24,106 nt of DNA, taken from positions 1 through 24,106 of the forward strand of contig DAOTXK010000258.1 in the NCBI GenBank assembly GCA_034435395.1, written 5' to 3'. The stretch comes from DAOTXK01 sp034435395. GTDB lineage: Bacteria; Chloroflexota; Anaerolineae; Aggregatilineales; Ch27. Both the position numbers and the translations under genes were made by a program. A model generated the notes under the pieces. It was given only the letters and a program-made list of their open reading frames with translations, searched no databases and had not been told where the DNA came from. Below are positions 1-7,721 of this stretch, one piece after another (within the stretch, counting starts at the first letter, position 1; every line of letters begins with the position of its first letter).

Positions 1-1040
1 ATGCGGCGCCGGGTGCCGGTATAATTGGGATGGGAGGGAAGGGGCAGCGCCGTGATCGCCCCACCCGCCCGATCGACCCAGAACGCCCAGATCGCGATTG
101 GCGTGCCCTTGAGGTTCCCGGCCCAAAAGAGCAGGCGCTCCCCGTCCGGCGACCAGAAGACCGGGCCAATGTTGTCCAGGGCGACTTCCGGATAAACTTC
201 GTGCAGGGCCGCCTCGACTGCTGGCACGCTGGCCACCTGCATCAGGTCGCCGCTGCTCAGGTCGACCAGCCACACCCCATCGTGCTCAGCATCCAGCTCC
301 CGGTGGCGCAGGCTGGCGGCCAGCCTCGACCCGTCCGGCGACCAGGCCAGCCCGGTCGTCGTCCCGGCATCCAGGGCGTGGACCTCCTGGCCGGGCAGGG
401 GCGTCAGGTCAGTGATCGCGCCGGTCGCGGTTTCTATCAGGCTCAGCGTGGATGGGGCGAAGCCGTCGCCGACGATGACCGTCCGCTCGACGGCGATTTG
501 CGCCCCGTCGGGTGACCAGGCGGGCTGTACGTCGATGGACACCCCGGCGGGAGGTCCCTCGCCCCCTTCACCGGTGGTCAGCGGACCCTCGTAGCCGTCA
601 TCGATCAGGGGAGACCATACGCCGGAAGCCACATCCATGATCCACAGGTCGGTATCGCTGCCGGTCAACAGCGGCTGGCCCACCACGGCGATGCGGGCGC
701 TATCCGCCGACCAGCTAAACGGCCAGAAATGGGATCGGGCGTCCACATCGAAGCCGCGGGGGTGGGCCTCAGGCGGCGTCAGACACAATGGTTCTTCCCC
801 GGTCAGGCTGTCGGCGGCGCAGACAAAGCGGTCGATCTGGCCGTCCAGCCGGACGGCGCTCTCAAAGCTGAAGCGATGGCCGTCGGGGGCGGGAAAAATC
901 CGCAGTCCCACACTGCTGGGCAGGGCCAGGGCATTGGCGGCGGCCACCTGCCAGCCGGGACCATCCTGGGCGACCACCGACAGGCCGCTCACCACGATAA
1001 CCAGCATGAGCACAGCGGTTGCCACACGTCGAGCAGGCAT
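1..1040 (-). CDS. Exported TolB/WD40-like beta-propeller protein, C-terminus cut by window edge
   Basis: Reading the minus strand from ATG at 1040 gives 346 codons with no stop before the left edge. A GGAGGAGG ribosome site lies just upstream. Residues 1-24 form a classic signal peptide (Arg-Arg, then a hydrophobic core ending near SVVA), so the protein is exported. Four WSPDG-type blade motifs (near residues 110, 175, 233 and 296) are typical of the PD40/TolB beta-propeller repeats. A WIMDVASG and a WLVDLSSG strand also fit this fold. No catalytic motif is visible. The gene lies 69 bp downstream of the SIS gene in the same direction and could be the last member of the cluster. A scaffold or binding role outside the membrane is inference; the fold call is firm, the function unknown. 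Confidence 0.75.
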   Translation of the reverse strand, partial: MPARRVATAVLMLVIVVSGLSVVAQDGPGWQVAAANALALPSSVGLRIFPAPDGHRFSFESAVRLDGQIDRFVCAADSLTGEEPLCLTPPEAHPRGFDVDARSHFWPFSWSADSARIAVVGQPLLTGSDTDLWIMDVASGVWSPLIDDGYEGPLTTGEGGEGPPAGVSIDVQPAWSPDGAQIAVERTVIVGDGFAPSTLSLIETATGAITDLTPLPGQEVHALDAGTTTGLAWSPDGSRLAASLRHRELDAEHDGVWLVDLSSGDLMQVASVPAVEAALHEVYPEVALDNIGPVFWSPDGERLLFWAGNLKGTPIAIWAFWVDRAGGAITALPLPSHPNYTGTRRR

Positions 1041-1109
1041 GAGTGTTCCTCCTCCATACAAGAGCCTGGTGGGAAGCCTGGCTCGGAAACGGACCCGGAT
1101 CGGCGGCTG

Positions 1110-1865
1110 TTACAGGCGTTTCTCAAACGCCATGTAGTCCCGGAATACCTGGAGATTGTTGTCTCTGTCAACCCCCTGGACGTTGGGCGAGACGAAAATA
1201 CGCGATGGCGTCTTGCCGCGTTTGACCAGTTCAGCGGTGATCTCCGCCAGCAGGGCCATGGTGATGGCGACGACTGCCAGGGTGGAACTGGCCCCGACTT
1301 TCTCCGGGCGGCCCTCCACCGGGATCAGGGCATCTTCCGGCGGGCAGCAGTTATCAATCACCAGGTCGGCCACATCATGCAGGGATTGGCCAGAGGAGTG
1401 CGTCGGCTGGTTGATCCGGCGGTTGGCGACGCAGGTCACGCCAATAACGGTGAGGCCCTTCTCCTTAGCCGCCAAGGCCATCTCCACCGGGGCGGCGTTC
1501 AGCCCGCCGTGCGAATAAACGATCATTGAGTCGCGCGGGTCCAGGTGGTGCGACAGCAACACTTGCTCCACATAACCCTCGGCTCGCTCCAGCCAGAGCA
1601 GTTCCCGTGCGCCGCCCGGCCCGGTGATGTTGAACCACATCAGGCGGGGATCCATGATGGGATGCAGGCCCACATATGACCCATAACGCGGGAAAAGGTC
1701 CAGCACCGGGATGACCGAATGGCCGGAGCCGAAAAAATGCACGGCCCGGTCCGCCGCGATGGAGGCCGCGCAGGCCTGAGCCGCCTGCTGAATGACCCCC
1801 ATTTGCGTGCGGTGAATCGTGTCCAGCAGTTGCCCGGCCCGGCGTAAATATTCACTGGCAGACAT
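1110..1865 (-). CDS. SIS-domain phosphosugar-binding protein (UPF0309/COG4821-like)
   Basis: A 251-residue protein. The start is ATG at 1865, preceded by GAGGAGGG; longer in-frame starts would run into the ROK gene and give non-homologous sequence. The SIS fold is shown by GSGHS at residues 46-50, in the phosphosugar loop position, and by YSHGGLNAAPVEMAL at about 117-131, matching the second SIS loop. The C-terminus (KVGASSTLAVVAITMALLAE) is typical of the sugar isomerase/UPF0309 group. MurQ etherases also have SIS folds, but the MurQ signature GAGTSGR is absent, so this is not a canonical MurQ. It follows the ROK kinase by 10 bp and probably acts on that kinase's phosphosugar product by isomerisation, etherase or deaminase chemistry. 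Family call strong, reaction unknown. Confidence 0.85.
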   Translation of the reverse strand: MSASEYLRRAGQLLDTIHRTQMGVIQQAAQACAASIAADRAVHFFGSGHSVIPVLDLFPRYGSYVGLHPIMDPRLMWFNITGPGGARELLWLERAEGYVEQVLLSHHLDPRDSMIVYSHGGLNAAPVEMALAAKEKGLTVIGVTCVANRRINQPTHSSGQSLHDVADLVIDNCCPPEDALIPVEGRPEKVGASSTLAVVAITMALLAEITAELVKRGKTPSRIFVSPNVQGVDRDNNLQVFRDYMAFEKRL

Positions 1866-1875
1866 AACACCCTCC

Positions 1876-2787
1876 TCAAGATGGCAGACGCAGGAAAGCC
1901 GTGTGGGCAGCGCCCAGCAGGCTGGCTTCCTCGCCCAACGTCGAACACACAATCGGCACGTCGCGAGCGGCGATGGGTTGCGCCCAGCGGGAGACGGCTG
2001 CCCGCACGGTGCCCAGCAGCAGATCACCCTGCTGGCCAACGCTGCCGCCCAGCACCACGATCTCCGGGTTGGCGAGGCTGATGATGCTGGCCACGCCCTG
2101 TCCGATGGCCTCGGCGGCCTCCCGGATCACCCGCCAGGCGAGCCGATCTCCCTGGCGCGCCGCGTCGAACACCTCTCTGGCCGTGAGTGCTTCAGCCGTC
2201 AGGGTAGAGGCGTGCCCCGCCGCCAACAACTGCCCGGCGCGGCGGGCGATGGCTGGCCCGGCAGCCAGGTTTTCCCAGTGGTCGACGCCTTCCGACCCGG
2301 CCAGCGGAAACCAGCCAACCGCCCCCGCCAGCCGGTCGCGGCCTGGCCAGAGCCGCCCGTCGACGATAACCCCCCCGCCGATGCCGGTGCCGATGATGAC
2401 CGAGGCGACGCTGCGGTATCCCCGCGCCGCGCCCACCCACCACTCGCCCAGCACGGTCGCATGGCCGTCAAATTCCAGGAAGACGGGCACGGCCAGCCGC
2501 TCTCGCAGCATCTCCCGGAAGGGGATGTCCTGCCAGCCGGGCAGGTTGGGCGCCCAGATCACCCGGTCGGTATCCGGACCGGCCAGGGCCGCCGGCACAC
2601 TGGCCCCACAGGCCAGGACGCGCTCCTGACCGGCCAACGCGCCGTACAAACTGGCGATCTGGTCGGCCACTGCTTCCGGCCCGGCGAGGTCCGTCGGCTG
2701 CTGCTGTTTGGTCAGGATTTCGCCCTGGCGGGTGACCAGGGCAGCGGCGACTTTGGTGCCGCCGATGTCAACGGCGAGTACGGTCAT
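1876..2787 (-). CDS. ROK-family sugar kinase (zinc-motif-less)
   Basis: A 303-residue ROK kinase, normal family length. DIGGTK at residues 7-12 is the first phosphate loop, Asp107 in EFDGHA is the expected catalytic base, and GTGIGGG at 133-139 is the second phosphate loop. GGSVG near the C-terminus is the adenosine motif. ROK enzymes phosphorylate hexoses or N-acetylhexosamines with ATP in the cytoplasm. The usual zinc site (His followed by CxCGxxGC) is missing: the stretch 155-180 reads AGAVGWFPLAG...DHWENLAAG without any cysteine. The start ATG is separated by one base from the PIG-L stop (TGATATG), indicating translational coupling. In this operon the likely substrate is an imported amino sugar such as MurNAc or GlcNAc; that is inference. 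Confidence 0.88.
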   Translation of the reverse strand: MTVLAVDIGGTKVAAALVTRQGEILTKQQQPTDLAGPEAVADQIASLYGALAGQERVLACGASVPAALAGPDTDRVIWAPNLPGWQDIPFREMLRERLAVPVFLEFDGHATVLGEWWVGAARGYRSVASVIIGTGIGGGVIVDGRLWPGRDRLAGAVGWFPLAGSEGVDHWENLAAGPAIARRAGQLLAAGHASTLTAEALTAREVFDAARQGDRLAWRVIREAAEAIGQGVASIISLANPEIVVLGGSVGQQGDLLLGTVRAAVSRWAQPIAARDVPIVCSTLGEEASLLGAAHTAFLRLPS

Positions 2788-2788
2788 A

Positions 2789-3496
2789 TCAGTCCAGCAA
2801 CAGGCCGGGTTGGCGCGCGAAGGTGTAAAGGCCGGGCGGGCGCATCAGGGTGACCGCCTTGCCGTAACCGGCCAGCGCGCCGCGCACCGTGCCCAGCGCC
2901 TGGTAGTAGTCGTAGTAGCGAAAACTGGCGTAACTCTCGCGCATCAGGGCATGGGTCTTGAGCAGCTTCAGGTAATCGTCGAACACGTCGGTGACATCCA
3001 GATAAATATCGGCGGAATAGTTCTCCATATCCTCCCAGTTTTCGGCGTAAAACAGGGCATGGATGGAATGGGCCGGATGGGCACGCTGGAAGGCGGGCAG
3101 GCCGGCTTTAAACAACGCCTGGTGGACGATGGCATGGGTGTGGTTGTGATCCTGGTGAAGACTGCCCTTCCAGTGGGTGACGATGACCGTCGGGCAGTAC
3201 TGACGGATCAGGTCAGCTACCGCCCAGGTGGTCTCCTCGGTCACCTGCAATTCGCCGTCCTTGAAGGGCAGGATTTCCAGGTTCGCCCCGATGAACTCGG
3301 CGGAGGCATGGGCGTCGGCGTGACGCATCTTCAGATATTCCTCCGGGGGGAGGGTGGGATGGCCTTTTTCTCCAGCAGTGACGTGGACGATGGTGATGTC
3401 CCAGCCGGCCCGCTTGTGTTTGAGCATCACCGCGCCGGCCATGTTTTCGGCGTCGGAGATGTGGGCGCCCACCACCATCAGATGACCGTTGGACAT
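2789..3496 (-). CDS. PIG-L/LmbE-family deacetylase-like protein, catalytic Asp replaced
   Basis: A 235-residue PIG-L (LmbE) protein. I chose ATG at 3496, preceded by AAGGAG; upstream in-frame codons overlap the GNAT gene and look non-homologous. PIG-L proteins are Zn-dependent de-N-acetylases of GlcNAc-type sugars. The N-terminal metal motif AHPDDE is here AHISDAE (residues 11-17): the zinc ligands His12 and Asp15 are kept, but the position of the catalytic base Asp is Ser14. The third ligand region is HQDHNHTH at 114-121. It sits between the GNAT gene and the ROK kinase in one cluster, suggesting a role on the same amino sugar. Activity as a deacetylase is uncertain given the substitution; a hydrolase with altered chemistry or a binding role is possible. 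Confidence 0.85.
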   Translation of the reverse strand: MSNGHLMVVGAHISDAENMAGAVMLKHKRAGWDITIVHVTAGEKGHPTLPPEEYLKMRHADAHASAEFIGANLEILPFKDGELQVTEETTWAVADLIRQYCPTVIVTHWKGSLHQDHNHTHAIVHQALFKAGLPAFQRAHPAHSIHALFYAENWEDMENYSADIYLDVTDVFDDYLKLLKTHALMRESYASFRYYDYYQALGTVRGALAGYGKAVTLMRPPGLYTFARQPGLLLD

Positions 3497-3516
3497 GTAG
3501 TGGCTCCTTGTCGGGA

Positions 3517-4395
3517 TCACAGCTCTTTGCGCAAAACAGCGAACTCTCGGCGGCGTTGGAACCCGGCGAGCGAATAGAGGCGGGCAGCATCTTCGCCCGT
3601 CCACAGAAAGTACGCGTAGTAGACGTGCTGGGCGCTCATCATCGCCAGGCAGCGGAACAGCAACAGGCGGCCTATCCCCAGGTTACGTCGGTCGGGCTGG
3701 ACGCCGAAGGGGCCGAACCGCTCGCGGCGCTGCTGGCAGTAGCCGACGATCGCGCCGCGTTGCCGGGCCACCAGGAAACATATCTGGTGGGGGTTGCCCC
3801 CAAAATACTCCAGCAGGTACTGCTGCGCATGGCGGTACCAGTCCCAGCCGAAGTGTTTTACGATGAAGGGCATCAACTCCGGCAGGTCGGCGGCGGTGAC
3901 GGGGCGGATGGTGATGCCGTCCTCCTGCTCGCGCTGGCGCTCCAACGCCAGGATTTCCGGCGGTATCTGGAAGCCGGTCAGGTCGGCCCCCATGCTGATG
4001 GCCCGGTGAAGCGTCCGGAAGCCGAGGGCGTTCTCCAGGAAGGCGATGGTGCCGGGGTAGGCGTGGACATCCACGCCGGGCACGAAGTAGTTGGGCACGT
4101 AAGGCGAGATATCCAGCGTCTTTCGGCCCTCTGACCGCAGACGGTCGATGACGTTTTCAAACAGGGCGCGGCCCAATCCCCGGCGTCGGTAGTCCGGATG
4201 CACGCCAAATGCGGTGATCCAGGCGCTTTCCGGCTCAAGACCCTGCAGGAACAGTGGCACCTGCCGGGTGAGCGCCAGCACAAAACCCACCACACGCCCG
4301 TCTTCCACCGCCACCGGCAGGTTGACGGGAAGGAAATTGGGGTCCAGGAGCACCTGGGTGCGGAAGAGGTCGGCGCTCAAGGGGTCGTGCGTCAT
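3517..4395 (-). CDS. Tandem GNAT-domain N-acetyltransferase
   Basis: At least 292 residues with two GNAT domains. The first has the acetyl-CoA loop VHPDYRRRGLGRALF at about 65-79; the second starts near 160 (ITIRPVTAADL) and carries VQPDRRNLGIGRLLLF at about 232-247. The ATG at 4395 is the first canonical start, but GNAT homology continues upstream in frame: codons 4396-4458 read IHIRPYQGGDEADLLAVWNA (21 codons), a typical first GNAT strand and helix. No ATG, GTG or TTG precedes that segment before the in-frame permease stop at 4465-4467. The real product is probably about 313 residues, beginning at ATC 4458. The acetyl acceptor is unknown; its neighbours suggest an amino sugar or a related metabolite. 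Confidence 0.8.
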   Translation of the reverse strand: MTHDPLSADLFRTQVLLDPNFLPVNLPVAVEDGRVVGFVLALTRQVPLFLQGLEPESAWITAFGVHPDYRRRGLGRALFENVIDRLRSEGRKTLDISPYVPNYFVPGVDVHAYPGTIAFLENALGFRTLHRAISMGADLTGFQIPPEILALERQREQEDGITIRPVTAADLPELMPFIVKHFGWDWYRHAQQYLLEYFGGNPHQICFLVARQRGAIVGYCQQRRERFGPFGVQPDRRNLGIGRLLLFRCLAMMSAQHVYYAYFLWTGEDAARLYSLAGFQRRREFAVLRKEL

Positions 4396-4464
4396 CGAGG
4401 CGTTCCAGACGGCCAGAAGATCGGCCTCGTCTCCGCCCTGGTAAGGTCTGATGTGGATGGCCGT

Positions 4465-5310
4465 TCACCCTTTGAGTCCGGTGAGGGCAATGCCCTGGAT
4501 GAAGTAGCGCTGCAAAAAGATAAAAATGAACAGGGTGGGCACCACCGACAGCGCGGTCCCGACCATGAGCAGATCGAGATTACGGGCTTCAGAGGCGAAG
4601 GTCCGCAGGTTGTTGAGGCCCAGTGGGACGGTCATCAGATCGCGGTTGTTGATCACCAGCAGCGGCCACAGGAAGGCGTTCCAGGAGCCGATGAAGGTGA
4701 AGGTGCCCAGCGTCGCCAGCGCCGGTCGAGTGAGGGGCAGGACGATGCGCCAGTAAATCAGGGGTTCTGAGGCCCCGTCGATGCGCGCGGCATCGATCAG
4801 CTCGTCGGGGATGGACAGGGTGAACTGGCGCATCAGAAAGATGCCGTAAGCCGAGACGATGCCCGGCAAGACCAGCCCCTGGTAGGTGTCGATCCAGCCC
4901 AACTGCCGGACGATGTAAAACACCGGGATCAGGGTCACGAAGAAGGGGATCATCATGGTGGACAGGATGACATAAAACAGCACCTCACGGCCCGGAAACT
5001 GGTACTTGGCGAAGGCAAACCCGGCCAGCGAGCTGGTCAGCAGCACGCCCAGGACGGTGCCGCCGGTGACGATGATGCTGTTCAGGTACAGCCGGCCAAA
5101 GGGCAGTACGTCGAGCAGGCGGGGAATATTGTTGAACTGCGGTTCGGCAGGAAACCAGGCGGGAGGCCGCTGCTGGATTTCGCTGGAAGTCATGAAGGCC
5201 GCGTCAATCATCCACAAAAACGGGAAAACCATCGCCACCGCGCCCAGGATCAGGATGGCGTATTTGAGGGTGGTCCCCACCGCCGATCGTAGGGCCTGTA
5301 TGTCGGTCAT
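4465..5310 (-). CDS. Carbohydrate ABC transporter permease, MalG type
   Basis: A 281-residue inner-membrane permease, normal for the MalG/UgpE group. The start ATG at 5310 has GGGGAGGATG upstream. The EAA loop that contacts the ATPase is DELIDAARIDGASEPLIYWRIVLP at about residues 176-199, and the protein ends in the typical ALTGLKG. Several hydrophobic segments (residues 15-35, 80-100, 115-140, 145-165 and near the C-terminus) give the six-helix layout. It pairs with the MalF-type permease 15 bp upstream and the binding protein before that. No ATP-binding subunit lies in the cluster, which is common for importers using a shared MsmX/UgpC ATPase. Substrate inferred from neighbours: a peptidoglycan-derived amino sugar. 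Confidence 0.93.
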   Translation of the reverse strand: MTDIQALRSAVGTTLKYAILILGAVAMVFPFLWMIDAAFMTSSEIQQRPPAWFPAEPQFNNIPRLLDVLPFGRLYLNSIIVTGGTVLGVLLTSSLAGFAFAKYQFPGREVLFYVILSTMMIPFFVTLIPVFYIVRQLGWIDTYQGLVLPGIVSAYGIFLMRQFTLSIPDELIDAARIDGASEPLIYWRIVLPLTRPALATLGTFTFIGSWNAFLWPLLVINNRDLMTVPLGLNNLRTFASEARNLDLLMVGTALSVVPTLFIFIFLQRYFIQGIALTGLKG

Positions 5311-5325
5311 GGTAACATCCTCCCC

Positions 5326-6261
5326 TCAGGTGGTGGTCCGTTCCCTCAGCAGGCGCATCTGGACGATGGTAATGGTGAGGATGATGGCGAAGAGCACGAA
5401 AGCCATCGCCGAGGCGCGGCCCATCCGCGAGAACTTAAAGGCCGTATTGTACATGTATAACACGGTGGTCATGGTGCTGTTGGCAGGCGCGCCGGCGGTA
5501 GTGGCAAACACCAAGTCGAACACCTGCAACGCGCCGATGCTGTTGGTCACGATCACAAACAGCATCACCGGGCGCAGCAATGGCAGGGTGATGAAGCGGA
5601 ATTCCTGCCAGCGGCTGGCGCCATCCACGCGGGCTGCGTCGTAATAATCCTGAGGAATCTCCTGCAATCCGGCCAGGAAGATCACAATGTAATAGCCGAC
5701 GTACTGATAAACGGCGATGGCGATGAGCACCAGCATGGCCTGGTTAGGGTCGTTGAGAAAGCCCTGGCGGGGCAGGCCGAGGATGACCAGGAGATTGTTG
5801 ATCAGGCCGTAGTTGCGGTTGAACATAAAGGCGAAGATCACCGCCAGGGCCAGCGGCGCAGTGATGACGGGCAAAAAGTAGAGCACCCGCCAGATGGTGC
5901 GCCCTCTGATCCGGCTGTTGAGCAGGAGGGCGAAGGCCAGCCCCAGGATCACGTTGGTCGTTACGCCGCCGATGGCAAACAGGAAGGTGTTCCCCAGGGC
6001 CTTGGGGAACACGTTGTCCCGCGTAAGCAAGAACTCGTAGTTCTCAGAGCCGCTCCAGGGCATCTCCGCCGGGGGCGTGAGCATGTCCCAGTGGTGCAGG
6101 CTGACCCAACCGCTGAACAGAATCGGCCCGACCGAGAAGACGAACAGCCAGATCACGGGAATGGCGATGAAGACGTAGGCCCACACCATGCGGCGCGTCA
6201 TCAACCCGCTCCTGGGCCAGGACGTGGGCCGCACTCGCGTTGGTGCTCTCGATGTGTCCAT
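5326..6261 (-). CDS. Carbohydrate ABC transporter permease, MalF type
   Basis: A 311-residue permease of the MalF/UgpA group. I chose ATG at 6261 because GGAGGG lies five bases upstream; an in-frame GTG at 6273 would overlap that ribosome site. Six hydrophobic segments follow a short cytoplasmic tail, and the EAA loop QDYYDAARVDGASRWQEFRF sits at about residues 204-223. The periplasmic part after the first helix (GWVSLHHWDMLTPP) is usual for this group. It forms the heterodimeric channel with the MalG-type gene 15 bp downstream. A strong stem-loop separates it from the binding-protein gene upstream, which would reduce permease expression relative to the binding protein. Confidence 0.92.
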   Translation of the reverse strand: MDTSRAPTRVRPTSWPRSGLMTRRMVWAYVFIAIPVIWLFVFSVGPILFSGWVSLHHWDMLTPPAEMPWSGSENYEFLLTRDNVFPKALGNTFLFAIGGVTTNVILGLAFALLLNSRIRGRTIWRVLYFLPVITAPLALAVIFAFMFNRNYGLINNLLVILGLPRQGFLNDPNQAMLVLIAIAVYQYVGYYIVIFLAGLQEIPQDYYDAARVDGASRWQEFRFITLPLLRPVMLFVIVTNSIGALQVFDLVFATTAGAPANSTMTTVLYMYNTAFKFSRMGRASAMAFVLFAIILTITIVQMRLLRERTTT

Positions 6262-6303
6262 ACATCCCTCCACCTGCCTGGCAACTGGGAAGACCGGAAA
6301 AGG

Positions 6304-6334
6304 GCACCGGGGACGAGGCGCTCATCCCCGGTGC
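6304..6334 (-). terminator. Stem-loop between binding-protein and permease genes (partial terminator/mRNA stabiliser)
   Basis: A perfect 10-bp inverted repeat, GCACCGGGGA at 6304-6313 and TCCCCGGTGC at 6325-6334, with an 11-nt loop. It lies 17 bp after the binding-protein stop on the minus strand and is followed in that direction by CCCTTTTCC, a weak T tract. Such hairpins after malE-like genes are known to lower downstream expression or protect the upstream mRNA. The assignment is structural. Confidence 0.6.
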
Positions 6335-6351
6335 GTGGGGTCAGTCAGCGG

Positions 6352-7659
6352 CTAACCTTCGGTCGCCATCCGGAATTCTTCCAGGATGGCGTTGGCCTCC
6401 GGCACGACGTAGTCCAGCACCGACTGCGGATCGGTCATCCCGGTCCACAACGACTCAATTTCCGTCTGGAGCATGGTCTTGATCTCCTGGCTGCCGCCGA
6501 TCACCGGCTCCTGGATGGCGTATTCGGTGGAGGCCACAAACGGGGCGAGGAAGTGATCGCCCATGTCCTCGGCGAAGGCCTCCTGGTCAAAGACCAGGCT
6601 GGGGATGGCCCCCAGGTTGTTCACCACGAAGTCGCCGGATGGGGACGGCTCGCCCTCGGCGGGCGGCGTGTTCAGCCACCGCACAAACTCCCAGGCCGCT
6701 TCCTGGTTGGGCGAGTGGGCATCAACGGCGAACAACCAGTTATAGGCCAGGGTGGCCGTTTCCGTGCCGCTGGGGCCGACCGGGATGGGGGCCACGCCAA
6801 CCTCGGTCTCATAATCGATGTTCTCGGAAGCCATGATGGTGGCGCGCCACCAGTTGGCCATGATGATCATGCCAATGTTGCCGTTTACGAAGTCGCCCCA
6901 GGGCACGCTGAGGTCCATGCCGCCACTCTCCAGCAGGTCGGCGTAAAGCTGCAGCGTTTCCAACCCCTGCGCGTTGCCGAAAGCGACCTCCGTGTAGTCA
7001 TCGTTGAAGTACTGCCCGCCGTTGGAGAACAGCAGCGCCATGAAGGGGTGCACCACGCCGGAGTCCCAGCCGGTGATGACGCCGAAGCCCACCTGAGTCA
7101 CCGCGCCAGTCTCGTCAACTTTAGTGATGGCCGGGGCTATTTCTTTCAGTTCATCCCAGGTGGCGGGCGGTTCGCTATAGCCGGCTTCTTCCAGCAGGCG
7201 TCGGTTGTAGAGGAGCAGGTAGGTGTTCACCTCGGTGGGGTAGCCCCAAATCTGATCGTTGACCGTGACCCCGGCGATCGACGTGGCGACTGCATTGTTG
7301 GCGATATCTTCAACGATATCGTCGGGGGGGACGGCCAGCATGCCGCTGTTGACGAACTCCGGCAGCCACAGGTTGTAGATGTGATAGATGTCCGGGCTGG
7401 TGCCTGCTGTGCGCGCCGTGATGATCTTGGTCAGGAGTTCATTAAAGGGCACCGTTTGCAGTTCGATGGTAACGTTCTGGTGGGATGCCGTGTATTCGTC
7501 GATGAAGGACTGCCATTTTTCGATCTGGAGTTCTTCCCCCCAGTGAGTGAGGATAGTCAGCCTGACCTCGTCCCCACCCTGGGCGAGCGCCATTGGGACG
7601 GCCGCCAGCAGCATGATGGCGACCGTCAACATGATGGATATAGAACGTTGGCGTGACAT
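6352..7659 (-). CDS. Extracellular sugar-binding protein of an ABC importer (SBP family 1)
   Basis: A 435-residue solute-binding protein. The start is ATG at 7659 with AAGGAGA upstream. Residues 1-26 are a signal peptide (Arg near the start, hydrophobic core, cleavage after ALA); no lipobox cysteine is present. The mature part starts with VRLTILTHWGEELQIEKW, typical of family 1 sugar-binding proteins, and later shows TAGTSPDIYHIYNLWLPEF and the hinge segment AAWEFVRWLNTP. It delivers an oligosaccharide or amino sugar to the two downstream permeases. Placed 62 bp after the NamZ gene, it may bind MurNAc-containing sugars; this is inference, since binding specificity cannot be read from sequence. 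Confidence 0.93.
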   Translation of the reverse strand: MSRQRSISIMLTVAIMLLAAVPMALAQGGDEVRLTILTHWGEELQIEKWQSFIDEYTASHQNVTIELQTVPFNELLTKIITARTAGTSPDIYHIYNLWLPEFVNSGMLAVPPDDIVEDIANNAVATSIAGVTVNDQIWGYPTEVNTYLLLYNRRLLEEAGYSEPPATWDELKEIAPAITKVDETGAVTQVGFGVITGWDSGVVHPFMALLFSNGGQYFNDDYTEVAFGNAQGLETLQLYADLLESGGMDLSVPWGDFVNGNIGMIIMANWWRATIMASENIDYETEVGVAPIPVGPSGTETATLAYNWLFAVDAHSPNQEAAWEFVRWLNTPPAEGEPSPSGDFVVNNLGAIPSLVFDQEAFAEDMGDHFLAPFVASTEYAIQEPVIGGSQEIKTMLQTEIESLWTGMTDPQSVLDYVVPEANAILEEFRMATEG

Positions 7660-7721
7660 TTGCGTCTCCTTGGCAATATCTTTCCGAAAGGCAGATGGCC
7701 GATGGGTTGGGCCCTGACCCG

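Noticed and set aside
4235..4468. Short frame from the GTG overlapping the permease stop
   Set aside because: The GTGA overlap looks like a coupled start, but the encoded Arg/Gly-rich peptide is out of frame with the GNAT protein; kept only as evidence for a possible one-base frameshift.
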